Of a stretch of 64,000 nt of DNA, positions 24,498 through 32,107 are shown piece after piece. Origin of the DNA: Thalassobacillus devorans (lineage in GTDB: Bacteria > Bacillota > Bacilli > Bacillales > Halobacillaceae). Each line of letters opens with the position of its first letter. The stretch's first letter is position 1. A program made the translations under genes and the position numbers. Under the pieces are notes generated by a model. That model did not search any database, had not been told where the DNA came from, and was given only the letters and a program-made list of their open reading frames with translations. The stretch lies in assembly GCF_011761345.1 (NCBI RefSeq), contig NZ_JAASRY010000006.1:1-64000 (forward strand), given 5' to 3'.

Positions 24498-25709
24498 ATG
24501 AGTACGAACAAACCAAGAATTGTTGTTCTTGGTGCTGGCTATGCTGGTATGATGACAACAAAGCAACTGACGAAAAAACTCAGCCCAGATGAAGCAGAAA
24601 TCGTTCTCGTCAACAAGCATAACTATCACTACCAGACAACCTGGCTTCATGAAGTAGCCGCTGGCACCATCAACACCAATCAGGCACGTGTCATGATCAG
24701 TGATGTCATCGACCCAAATCGGGTACGTTTGGTCTATGATTCCGTCGTCAAAGTAAACAAGGATGAACAGAAAGTTAAATTAGAAAATAGTGAACTTACG
24801 TACGACTACCTTGTTATTGCACTTGGATTTGAAACCAACACATTCGGTATCAAGGGGATGGAAGAAAACGCCTTTTTCATCCAGGATATTGATAGTTCAC
24901 GGCAAATATTTGAACATATCGAATATCAATTCGCCAAATATAATAATGAAGAGGATCCAAACGAAGAAAGTCTCTCCATTCTTGTGGGCGGTGGCGGGTT
25001 TACCGGCATCGAATTTGTCGGTGAACTTGCTGAAAACGTCCCTAAACTTTGCAGAAAATATGACATCGACCCGAATCTTCCAAAGATCATCAATGTAGAA
25101 GCCGCTCCTTCTATCCTGCCTGGCTTCGATGAAGAATTGGTCGCTTATGCGAAAAAATCACTGGAAGACCGTGGTGTTGAATTCCGGGAAGGTGCTAAAA
25201 TTGCAGAATGTAAAGAGGACGCCTTTGTGGTAAATGAAGGGGAAGAGATCAAGGCTGGTACGATCGTCTGGACAGGCGGTGTTACCGGGAACTCCATTTT
25301 GAAAAAATCAGGGTTCGAACTGACTAAAGGGAAAGTAACCGTGGAAGATACCCTTCTCGCTCCAGCGGAAGACAACATTTTCATTCTCGGAGATTGTGCT
25401 TGGGTCATGGATAAAGAAGCAGGCCGCCCTTATCCTCCTACCGCCCAATCTGCCATGCAGCATGCCGGCACTTGTTCCAACAATATTAAAGCCCTGCTCC
25501 GAAATGAGCCATTAGAAGAATTTGTATTTGACAATAAAGGTACAGTCGCTTCCCTCGGCAAGTCAGACGCGATGGGAACTGTCTTTGAAGATAAAAAATT
25601 GTATGGAAAAACAGCCGCTTCCATGAAAAAAGTGATCGATAATCGCTGGCTGTTATTGCTTGGCGGCCCAAAGCTGATTCTTAAAAAAGGTAAATTTCGT
25701 CCTTTCTAA
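24498..25709 (+). CDS. ndh: Type II NADH:quinone oxidoreductase (Ndh-2)
   Basis: A 403-residue membrane-peripheral flavoprotein. The FAD loop VLGAGYAGM is at residues 10-18, the NADH loop LVGGGGFTGIEFVGEL at about 161-176, the second FAD motif IFILGDCAW near 294 and the quinone-site AQSAMQHA near 315. It oxidises NADH and reduces menaquinone without pumping protons. Length and motifs fit YumB/YjlD of Bacillus. The ATG follows GGAAGGGGTATGTTAA. A 32-aa membrane peptide gene follows after 28 bases and may be co-transcribed. Confidence 0.92.
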   Translation: MSTNKPRIVVLGAGYAGMMTTKQLTKKLSPDEAEIVLVNKHNYHYQTTWLHEVAAGTINTNQARVMISDVIDPNRVRLVYDSVVKVNKDEQKVKLENSELTYDYLVIALGFETNTFGIKGMEENAFFIQDIDSSRQIFEHIEYQFAKYNNEEDPNEESLSILVGGGGFTGIEFVGELAENVPKLCRKYDIDPNLPKIINVEAAPSILPGFDEELVAYAKKSLEDRGVEFREGAKIAECKEDAFVVNEGEEIKAGTIVWTGGVTGNSILKKSGFELTKGKVTVEDTLLAPAEDNIFILGDCAWVMDKEAGRPYPPTAQSAMQHAGTCSNNIKALLRNEPLEEFVFDNKGTVASLGKSDAMGTVFEDKKLYGKTAASMKKVIDNRWLLLLGGPKLILKKGKFRPF

Positions 25710-25737
25710 ATGGAAACGATGAATAGGAGGTAGTTTC

Positions 25738-25836
25738 ATGAATAAAGCATTCTATTTTTTCCTGGCTTTCCTCGTCACACTCATTGGATATGCGGTTACC
25801 AGCCGTACCTTGGAGGAAACAAGAGAATTCCGTTAA
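25738..25836 (+). CDS. Small membrane peptide downstream of ndh, 32 aa
   Basis: A 32-codon frame with a strong site (AATAGGAGGTAGTTTC) before the ATG. Residues 5-22 (FYFFLAFLVTLIGYAVTS) form one transmembrane helix, followed by a charged tail ending TREFR. It lies between the ndh stop and the ndh terminator, so it is probably on the ndh transcript. It may be a small accessory subunit, but no family is recognised. Confidence 0.55.
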   Translation: MNKAFYFFLAFLVTLIGYAVTSRTLEETREFR

Positions 25837-25852
25837 ACATTGTCAACCACTC

Positions 25853-25888
25853 AAAAAAGCCTCACGCAATTATGCGTGAGGCTTTTAT
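25853..25888. terminator. Bidirectional intrinsic terminator
   Basis: AAAAAGCCTCACGC-aattat-GCGTGAGGCTTTT: a perfect stem with T-runs on both strands. Confidence 0.9.
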
Positions 25889-25900
25889 TCATCCATAGTA

Positions 25901-26401
25901 TTAGCTTTGTGTTGAATTATTAACAGTTGAAGCCTGCGTGTTATCGGAAGTGGAGGAAGCTGTATCATCAGTGAATTCGCCTTTTGCTTCTTTTACTTTT
26001 TCCCCGGCTTCTTGCAGTTCTTCACCAGCTTCTTTAGTAGCTGCAACTGCCTCTTTTGCATCTTGCTGAACATCGGTTACTTTGGGCAGGATATCTTCAT
26101 TTGCTTTCTCATAAATACTGCGAAGACTTGCAACCGCTTCTCTTAATACTGCGGAAGTATCCTGAATGCGTTCCATCAAATCATTTTTCTTGCCTGAAGG
26201 ATCTTCTTTGACATCACTTGCAAATTGTGAAATGGTGTCTTTAGCCTGATTAGTATTATCCATTACTTTCCTGCGGGTAGTCGAGTCGATCATTGCAATA
26301 GCTCCTCCAGCCAATGCACCGATCGTGATTGCCATTAGTAATTTACTATTCTTCTGGTCTTCTTTGTTCGGTTGTACCTGAGATTGCGTTTGCTGTTCCA
26401 T
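25901..26401 (-). CDS. YtxH-like / gas-vesicle-associated stress protein
   Basis: A 166-residue protein: a Gln-rich polar N-terminus, one glycine-rich hydrophobic helix (residues 21-38, LLMAITIGALAGGAIAMI), then a long amphipathic, Lys/Glu/Ala-rich helical region and a Ser/Thr-rich tail. This is the YtxH domain layout, found in general stress proteins and in GvpP-like proteins. It has no known enzymatic role. The ATG follows AAGGAGTGATTAG. Monocistronic. Confidence 0.7.
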   Translation of the reverse strand: MEQQTQSQVQPNKEDQKNSKLLMAITIGALAGGAIAMIDSTTRRKVMDNTNQAKDTISQFASDVKEDPSGKKNDLMERIQDTSAVLREAVASLRSIYEKANEDILPKVTDVQQDAKEAVAATKEAGEELQEAGEKVKEAKGEFTDDTASSTSDNTQASTVNNSTQS

Positions 26402-26536
26402 CTAATCACTCCTTAAATGTATAAATAAAAAGCACGGCTTCGCCATATCTCTATGGGAAACCTTTGTTTTTTTCAAGCTCCTATCTATCCATACACTACC
26501 TCTCTTGAAGACAAATTAAACCGCAAATTTATTCCA

Positions 26537-26815
26537 TTATTTCACTTTCCAAACATCGTGGTAAGAAGGGGTTTCTTCAAACTTTTTTCGCGCGAAACTG
26601 CAGACAGGGTCTATTTGCTTATCATTCTGCCGGGCATAATCGACCACCCGCTTTACTAATTGGGACCCTACACCCTGGTTTTTGAGCTTATCCGATACGG
26701 CTGTATGTGTGATGGTATATGTATGGCTCCCCGACTCTTCAAAAGTGATTTCTGCATCTGGATTTGCTTCTTCTCCGATAAAAAATTGACCGTTCCCCTG
26801 TTTAATCTCTTCCAT
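26537..26815 (-). CDS. Small GNAT-fold (YidJ-like) acetyltransferase
   Basis: A 92-residue protein of the minimal GNAT family (GCN5-like domain of the Acetyltransf_CG type). ITHTAVSDKLKNQGVGSQLVKRVVDYAR holds the acetyl-CoA pyrophosphate loop Q-G-V-G-S, and the conserved PVCSFARKKFEE follows. Substrates of this subfamily are unknown. The ATG follows AGGAAAGGAGTGTGATCAGTC. Confidence 0.8.
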   Translation of the reverse strand: MEEIKQGNGQFFIGEEANPDAEITFEESGSHTYTITHTAVSDKLKNQGVGSQLVKRVVDYARQNDKQIDPVCSFARKKFEETPSYHDVWKVK

Positions 26816-26854
26816 GACTGATCACACTCCTTTCCTATATATTCGACAGAAAAC

Positions 26855-26897
26855 CAAAAAAACCTGTCCCGGCAACGGAGCCAGGACAGATTTTTTC
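26855..26897. terminator. Intrinsic terminator of the cstA unit
   Basis: CTGTCC and GGACAG arms with T-runs on both strands; on the minus strand it follows the 49-aa gene by a few bases. Confidence 0.75.
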
Positions 26898-26899
26898 TA

Positions 26900-27049
26900 T
26901 CATCCTTGAACATAAATCAGGAAAACTGCGACTATAATCGTCACACTTGCCAGTTTCACCCACAAAGGTACTGGCCTGGTGTTGTTTTCATTGATTCTGT
27001 TCTCCTCTTCCTCCACCATTTTCTGATAATCAGGACTACAGCAGCCCAT
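26900..27049 (-). CDS. Small membrane protein coupled to cstA, 49 aa (MGCCSPDY family)
   Basis: A 49-residue protein starting MGCCSPDYQKMVEEEENRIN, then one transmembrane helix (about residues 31-47). Its ATG shares the A of the cstA stop (TGATG), so it is translated by coupling. Small proteins with a Cys-Cys N-terminus next to CstA-type carriers are known in proteobacteria (YbdD/YjiX accompany CstA/BtsT), but this one differs in that it is a membrane protein. The two cysteines might bind metal. Function unknown. Confidence 0.65.
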   Translation of the reverse strand: MGCCSPDYQKMVEEEENRINENNTRPVPLWVKLASVTIIVAVFLIYVQG

Positions 27050-28488
27050 CAGGCACTCTTCAGTTCTTCTTCTAATGGGATATTCTGCGTCAAACGCTTA
27101 CGGGCAGAAAGGAAGAAAGCAGTAACAATGGCGACCGTAATGATACCAGCTATCACATACGAAATTTCAAGCGGCAAACCGAAACCGATCGGTGCATTGA
27201 CGATATAGGTGAATGTAGCCATCGTAATGAATGTTGCCGGGACGGCAGCGATCCAGTAATTTCGTTTGGATAAGAACAAATACATGGCAGCGACCCATAA
27301 GGCAATCATAGCTGTCGATTGATTTGCCCAGGAGAAGTATCTCCATAACAGGGTAAAGTCAATACGAGTCAGCACGAAGGAAATCGCAAACATTGGGACA
27401 GCAATCCACAAACGACTGACGACCTTTTTCTGAGATACATTCAAATAATCAGCGATGATCATCCGAGCACTACGAAATGCTGTGTCGCCAGATGTAATCG
27501 GCAATACGATGACACCTAATACAGCCAACGTTCCACCGACTGCACCAAGCATAGCGATCGATACTTCACTGACTACTGCAGCAGGCCCACCTGCAGCTAA
27601 AACTTCATTCAAACCAGTCGAACCGTTGAATAGGCTCATGGCAGCAGCCGCCCAAATCATAGCGATGACACCTTCCGCAATCATCATACCGTAAAAAATA
27701 CGACGTCCCTGTTTCTCTTTCTGAGTTGTCCGGGAGATGATTGGCGTTTGTGTCGCATGGAATCCAGATAGCGCCCCACAGGAAATCGTCAAGAATAACA
27801 GCGGGAAAATCGGCGCACTTTCCGGATGCATGTTTTTCAACGTCAGTTCTGGAATAGGCGCTCCTGTGACGATTAGGGAAATCCCTACACCAACAGCACT
27901 GATGACCAGTAATGCCCCGAAATACGGATAAAAGCGTCCAATGATCTTATCGATCGGCAGCAATGTAGCTAATAGATAGTAAGCAAAGATAGCTGCAATA
28001 ATGACCGGTAGTGTCAGCCAGCTGCTTGTCATATTATGCAACAGGTCCGCAGGCGCGGAGACGAATACGGTTCCAACCAAGACTAAAAGCAGGATGGCGA
28101 AAGCATTGACGACATGCTTCATCGCTTTACCAAGAAACTTCCCTGCCAGTTCCGGAAGATGAGCACCACGGTTACGAATAGAAATCATACCTGTCAAGTA
28201 ATCATGAACAGCACCCGCAAAAATAGCACCGAATACAATCCAAAGAAATGCTACAGGACCATATAGTGCCCCCATAATCGGACCGAAAATCGGTCCTACA
28301 CCAGCTATGTTCAAGAGCTGGATCAAAGAATTACGTTTTTCGCCCATCGGCAGATAGTCGACACCATCGCCGTGAGAATAAGCAGGTGTCATACGTTTTT
28401 CATTGACCCCGAATACTCTTTCGACATACCTGCCATATGTGAAATAACCAATGATTAGAAGTGCGATACTAGCTATGAAAGTAATCAC
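27049..28488 (-). CDS. cstA: CstA-family carbon starvation / pyruvate or peptide transporter
   Basis: A 479-residue integral membrane protein with about 13 helices. The signature GVGPIFGPIMGALYGPVAFLWIV segment (residues 64-86), AGAVHDYLTGMISIRNRGAHLPEL and HATQTPIISRT are typical of CstA. CstA and its relatives BtsT and CstP import pyruvate or peptides. It lies directly downstream of a BtsSR/LytSR-like two-component system on the same strand. Upstream there is a near-perfect cre box (28514-28527) and repeated TGTCG motifs that could bind the response regulator. It is of the short CstA type. Confidence 0.9.
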   Translation of the reverse strand: MITFIASIALLIIGYFTYGRYVERVFGVNEKRMTPAYSHGDGVDYLPMGEKRNSLIQLLNIAGVGPIFGPIMGALYGPVAFLWIVFGAIFAGAVHDYLTGMISIRNRGAHLPELAGKFLGKAMKHVVNAFAILLLVLVGTVFVSAPADLLHNMTSSWLTLPVIIAAIFAYYLLATLLPIDKIIGRFYPYFGALLVISAVGVGISLIVTGAPIPELTLKNMHPESAPIFPLLFLTISCGALSGFHATQTPIISRTTQKEKQGRRIFYGMMIAEGVIAMIWAAAAMSLFNGSTGLNEVLAAGGPAAVVSEVSIAMLGAVGGTLAVLGVIVLPITSGDTAFRSARMIIADYLNVSQKKVVSRLWIAVPMFAISFVLTRIDFTLLWRYFSWANQSTAMIALWVAAMYLFLSKRNYWIAAVPATFITMATFTYIVNAPIGFGLPLEISYVIAGIITVAIVTAFFLSARKRLTQNIPLEEELKSA

Positions 28489-28513
28489 ATCTATTTCCTC
28501 CCTCAGTTCTGTT

Positions 28514-28527
28514 TGTAATCGTTTACA
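28514..28527. promoter_or_regulatory. cre box (CcpA site) upstream of cstA
   Basis: TGTAATCGTTTACA agrees with the consensus TGWAANCGNTNWCA except for base 10-11 degeneracy, and lies 26 bases before the cstA start. It suggests carbon catabolite repression of the carrier. Confidence 0.7.
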
Positions 28528-28545
28528 TACAGGATACCAAGGGAA

Positions 28546-28589
28546 TGTCGATATGTGACGATTTTGTGTCTAAGATGTCGTATCTGTCG
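28546..28589. promoter_or_regulatory. Candidate LytTR operator (phased TGTCG motifs)
   Basis: TGTCG occurs at 28546, 28576 and 28585 and TGACG at 28556, spaced by about one or three helical turns. LytTR regulators bind pairs of short direct repeats about one turn apart, so this is a plausible site for the adjacent response regulator. Confidence 0.4.
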
Positions 28590-28627
28590 GTTAACATGCA
28601 TGTAAGCGGTGTCAACGCGCACCAATT

Positions 28628-29362
28628 TTACAGCTCAAGCAGCTCCCTCAACCCTTTTACATAGTTGCGGCTGACAGATAATTGCTCCTCCCTGCCCTGA
28701 AGCACTAATTGATAAGCACCGTTGAACCATGGCACGAGACGCTCCACAAACTGTAGATTGACTAAGTAGCTCTTATGAATGCGGTAAAAAGAATAAGGCT
28801 TTAACCGCTGTTCGATTTCTTTTAATGGAAGTTTTGTTTCATACACTTTTTCTTCTTCAACGATTTTGGTGGTACGATCATCCCGGTAAACATAACATAT
28901 TCTGGCTGGATCTAAATAAAAAATCTCATCCTCTCCTTCTACTGCCAGCTTTGATGGAGTCTTAGAAGGAGCAGCCAAAGAAGGTGCCCTGCCTAAAGAT
29001 TTCACCAGGCGATTGACCGATTCAGCCACTTGCTCTTCCTCAAAGGGTTTTAACAGGTAATCTAATGCTTCATAACGAAATGCCTCGACCGCAAAATCCG
29101 GATAAGCTGTGGCAAAAACGATGCGAGGCGGATGCTTCAATTTTTCCAGGGATGCAGCCACCTCCATCCCGTTCGTACGGGGCATTTCTACATCTAAAAA
29201 TACGATATCCGGCTGGAGCTGGACCGCTTTCATTACAGCACTTTCCCCCGACTCCGCTTCTCCGACCACTTCTAAATTTTCCTGTTTTTTCAATAAATAT
29301 TTCAGCTCTTCACGGCTGAAGCGTTCATCATCTACCACTAATGCTGTGATTTTTTTGCTCAT
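28628..29362 (-). CDS. LytTR-type response regulator (BtsR/LytR-like)
   Basis: A 244-residue response regulator: receiver domain (residues 1-120) with the acidic pair in LVVDDERF, the phosphoacceptor Asp in DIVFLDVEMP (about residue 55) and the conserved Lys in YLLKPF, then a LytTR DNA-binding domain (about 140-242) with YRIHKSYLVNLQFVERL. The ATG at 29362 has AGGAAGAAACATC and overlaps the sensor stop by ATGA, so sensor and regulator are coupled. The probable target is the downstream cstA gene. Confidence 0.9.
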   Translation of the reverse strand: MSKKITALVVDDERFSREELKYLLKKQENLEVVGEAESGESAVMKAVQLQPDIVFLDVEMPRTNGMEVAASLEKLKHPPRIVFATAYPDFAVEAFRYEALDYLLKPFEEEQVAESVNRLVKSLGRAPSLAAPSKTPSKLAVEGEDEIFYLDPARICYVYRDDRTTKIVEEEKVYETKLPLKEIEQRLKPYSFYRIHKSYLVNLQFVERLVPWFNGAYQLVLQGREEQLSVSRNYVKGLRELLEL

Positions 29363-31104
29363 GATGTTTCTTCCTTTCCTGCCTCTGGAAGCCAAAATGA
29401 AATCCTGGTTCCACTGCCTGGTTCGCTCGAAATGTTCAATCGCGATGAGTGTCCATACATTTGAATCAAGCGACGGTTCACATTATAGAGCCCGATTCCT
29501 GTACCTTTATCGGAATCAATTTTTTGTCCACCTAAGTCTCCAATTAGTGCAGGATCGATTCCTTTGCCATTATCCTGGATAATAATTTGTGTTCCCTTCC
29601 CCGATTTCGAGATAGTTATCATAATTTCACAATCGTTATCCATATCACTTAACCCATGCTTTACACAATTTTCCACTAAAGGCTGCAGTGTAAGTGGTGC
29701 AATAGAAACGGATAAAGCACTTGGATCCACCAAGTAAGTAACATGGAGTTTATCGACGAACCTGGTTTCTTCTATTAATAAATAAGCTTTCACATGTTTC
29801 AGTTCTTCCTCGAGGGTCGTCCAACTTTTTGTCGTAGCACCAAGGTTTTGTCGGAAAAATTTAGACAAGGCAATCAATAAGGACCTGGCCCGATCTGGTT
29901 CCGAACGAATTAAGGAGACAATCACATTCAATGAATTGAACAGAAAGTGGGGATTGATTTGAGCCTGAAGCGCCTTCACTTCCGCCTCCTTAGCTAGTTG
30001 ACGTGCCTTCTCAGCATCGGCAATTTCCAGCTGTTGACTCAGTAAAGCGCTTAATCCCTGAACGAGTTCCAGCATAACGTTGGTCACCTGTTTTTCCGAT
30101 TGCACATAAAATTTCAGCGTACCCACCACTTCATTGCGTTTTTTCAACGGGGCAATCACCGCCGTACTAAGCGGACAACCCTTAACGTTACAATGGATCG
30201 CCTCATGCTCAGCCACAATCATTTCTCCCCGTTCAATCACTTTCCTTGTCGCTTCTGTCTGGATACGATGATAAGCCTGATGGTGGTCATCCGCTAACCC
30301 AACATGAGCCAAAATCTTTTCTTTGTTCGTGATGGCGATCGCACTGACATCGACTTCCCTGTATATAATACGGCACACTTGCTCTGCAGAATGCTGATTC
30401 AATCCTTTTCTTAAATATGAGATAGTGGATTCCGCCAACTGCAAAGCTTTTTGTGCCTGCACAGCTCCGGCGCGCTGCTCTTCATTCAAAACATTTCGGA
30501 TGATCAGTAAAAATAAAGCAGACCCTACGCCATTGGCCACAATCATCGGAACTCCGATTTCTTCTACAAGCGCAAAAGCTCTTGGTGCCGGTTTGGAAAT
30601 AAGCAGGATGACACCCATCTGGACCGTCTCTGCAAGCGACCCTACTATCAAAGCAGTTTTTAATTTTAGCGGCTTTTTCTTTTTATGAAAAAAGCCACTT
30701 AATATTCCGGCAATGATTGCGGAAATGCCACAGGCGAGTGCAGTAAAACCACCAAGAGAATAGCGGTGGAGTCCGGCAATCAGCCCGGCACCGATCCCGA
30801 TTTTATACCCGCCCAGTAATCCGGCTGTAATGATTCCAATAACTCTGGAATTGGCAATCGCTTCTGTCTCCGCCAAATCAGTTGCCCACCTGCCGAATTC
30901 AGTAGATTCCGCATCAAAGGTGATGCCTGTATAGGTACCGATGATACCGAATATTCCAAAAAACAATATAGCAGCGGCTTGCTGGCGGAGAGTGATCGCC
31001 TTTTTATCCATTAATTCACGAAAAAAGCGGAAACGCGTAATGATGAAAGCGACGGTAACGATAATTCCTAACCGCTCCAGCATCGGTAATAACAGTTCAA
31101 ACAT
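29359..31104 (-). CDS. LytS/BtsS-type sensor histidine kinase, probable pyruvate sensor
   Basis: A 581-residue sensor: N-terminal 5TM-LYT domain (residues 1-205), GAF domain (about 230-355), His_kinase domain with QINPHFLFNSLNVI (phospho-His near residue 391) and a HATPase domain with LVENCVKHGLS and DNGKGID. The residues that bind pyruvate in Escherichia coli BtsS (R72, R99, C110, S113) have exact counterparts at R87, R114, C125 and S128, with identical spacing, in NSRVIG, HRYSLGG and ACGIS. ATG after AGAGGAACAGAC. It heads the operon sensor-regulator, followed by cstA. Confidence 0.92.
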   Translation of the reverse strand: MFELLLPMLERLGIIVTVAFIITRFRFFRELMDKKAITLRQQAAAILFFGIFGIIGTYTGITFDAESTEFGRWATDLAETEAIANSRVIGIITAGLLGGYKIGIGAGLIAGLHRYSLGGFTALACGISAIIAGILSGFFHKKKKPLKLKTALIVGSLAETVQMGVILLISKPAPRAFALVEEIGVPMIVANGVGSALFLLIIRNVLNEEQRAGAVQAQKALQLAESTISYLRKGLNQHSAEQVCRIIYREVDVSAIAITNKEKILAHVGLADDHHQAYHRIQTEATRKVIERGEMIVAEHEAIHCNVKGCPLSTAVIAPLKKRNEVVGTLKFYVQSEKQVTNVMLELVQGLSALLSQQLEIADAEKARQLAKEAEVKALQAQINPHFLFNSLNVIVSLIRSEPDRARSLLIALSKFFRQNLGATTKSWTTLEEELKHVKAYLLIEETRFVDKLHVTYLVDPSALSVSIAPLTLQPLVENCVKHGLSDMDNDCEIMITISKSGKGTQIIIQDNGKGIDPALIGDLGGQKIDSDKGTGIGLYNVNRRLIQMYGHSSRLNISSEPGSGTRISFWLPEAGKEETS

Positions 31105-31189
31105 GCTGTCTGTTCCTCTCTGTTTTTAACTATCTGTTAGTGTAGCATGACAAGGGGTTTCTCATGCAAAAGGAAAATTTTTCGGGCAT

Positions 31190-31216
31190 AAAAAAACCGG
31201 CATATAAGCCGGCCTG
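31190..31216 (-). terminator. Intrinsic terminator
   Basis: GCCGGC-TTATAT-GCCGG with a run of seven T on the minus strand, closing the zinc-ribbon gene. Confidence 0.8.
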
Positions 31217-31225
31217 AATGTTTGC

Positions 31226-31438
31226 CTATCCACCAAAAAAGAAATCTATAATATTTCCCGCAGCAGATGCTTTCTTATTATAAAACTCCGAGTAGCCACA
31301 GTTTTTGCAGTAAACCACCGTGAATTTATTGTGCTGAAGATCCATCATTTTCGATAACCCTGATCCTGTCATTGCTACATCTTTCGTATCCGCGTCCGTA
31401 CTTCCACATTTGATACAGCCTTCACCTGTTTTCATCAT
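31226..31438 (-). CDS. Zinc-ribbon protein
   Basis: A 70-residue protein with two CxxC pairs, C-I-K-C (residues 8-11) and C-K-N-C (residues 44-47), a rubredoxin-like zinc ribbon, with the NKFTVVYCKNCGYSEFY motif of the nucleic-acid-binding/GTF-type zinc-ribbon proteins common in Bacilli. The C-terminus is hydrophobic and Gly-rich (NIIDFFFGG). The ATG at 31438 has GAGGAGGAATTC; the frame runs seven codons further upstream over this site. Confidence 0.75.
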   Translation of the reverse strand: MMKTGEGCIKCGSTDADTKDVAMTGSGLSKMMDLQHNKFTVVYCKNCGYSEFYNKKASAAGNIIDFFFGG

Positions 31439-31530
31439 GAATTCCTCCTCGAAAATCATACTGTTATGTCATACGATTCAGAGAAAGAAAAGTTCCACCT
31501 ATCTTATCTTATTACTTTAAAGGGCCGAAT

Positions 31531-31735
31531 TGTGGAAGACTCAGTTTCAAGATAGTGAGGCTTCTTTACCATAATAGCGTCAGGGGTGGCTGGGAAACTA
31601 CTCGCTTTCCTGCGGGGAACCGGCGAGCCTCCTCGGTCGTTTTCACTCCCTGTGGGGTCTCGCCTGGCTCCTTCTCCCGCGGGAGTCTCGCAGTTTCCCA
31701 ACCACCCTATCCAAAATATAAAAAGAACCCCTGTT
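31531..31735. repeat. Dispersed palindromic repeat, copy B
   Basis: Starts with GGAAGACTCAGTTTCAAG, the reverse complement of the end of copy C (CGAAACTGAGTCTTCC), so copies B and C face each other. Contains CTCGCTTTCCTGCGGGGAAC, GGCGAGCCTCCTCGG and TGTGGGGTCTCGCC, with GGGAAACT/AGTTTCCC arms that close a large stem. Confidence 0.75.
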
Positions 31736-31802
31736 ATAGATGAAGATGTCTTCCACTAAACTGTGTATTGCAAGCTACAATCATGCTTTTACAAGTAGTT
31801 CT

Positions 31803-32024
31803 CCCTTTGGTTGAAGGACTGTATAACTATGTTTCCGTTCCTCTTATAAACGCAAGGAGGTTCGGGAAATTACGAGACTCCTATGGGATGAACATGATGG
31901 GTGAGATCCCGCAAGGCGAAGCCTGAGGAAGCTCACCACATGCCCATGGAAAGCGAGTGATTTCCCGGACCTCCCAATTCTCAACACTATAACGGAAACA
32001 GTTTCTCTCGAAACTGAGTCTTCC
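31803..32024. repeat. Dispersed palindromic repeat, copy C
   Basis: Terminal arms TGTTTCCGTT (31829-31838) and AACGGAAACA (31991-32000), inner arms GGAGGTTCGGGAAAT and ATTTCCCGGACCTCC. It shares GAAGCTCACCACATGCCC and CAGTTTCTCTCGAAACTG with copy E at 56.3 kb. Confidence 0.8.
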
Positions 32025-32073
32025 ATTAAAGGGAGCTTTTCTGTAAAATCAATATGATGATTTCACATAGCCA

Positions 32074-32105
32074 TTAAAAAAGGAGAGGTTGCCCCCTCCT
32101 TTTCT
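32074..32105 (-). terminator. Intrinsic terminator of the aldehyde dehydrogenase gene
   Basis: AAAAGGAG/CTCCTTTT stem with a T-run on the minus strand just after the stop codon. Confidence 0.7.
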
Positions 32106-32107
32106 AA

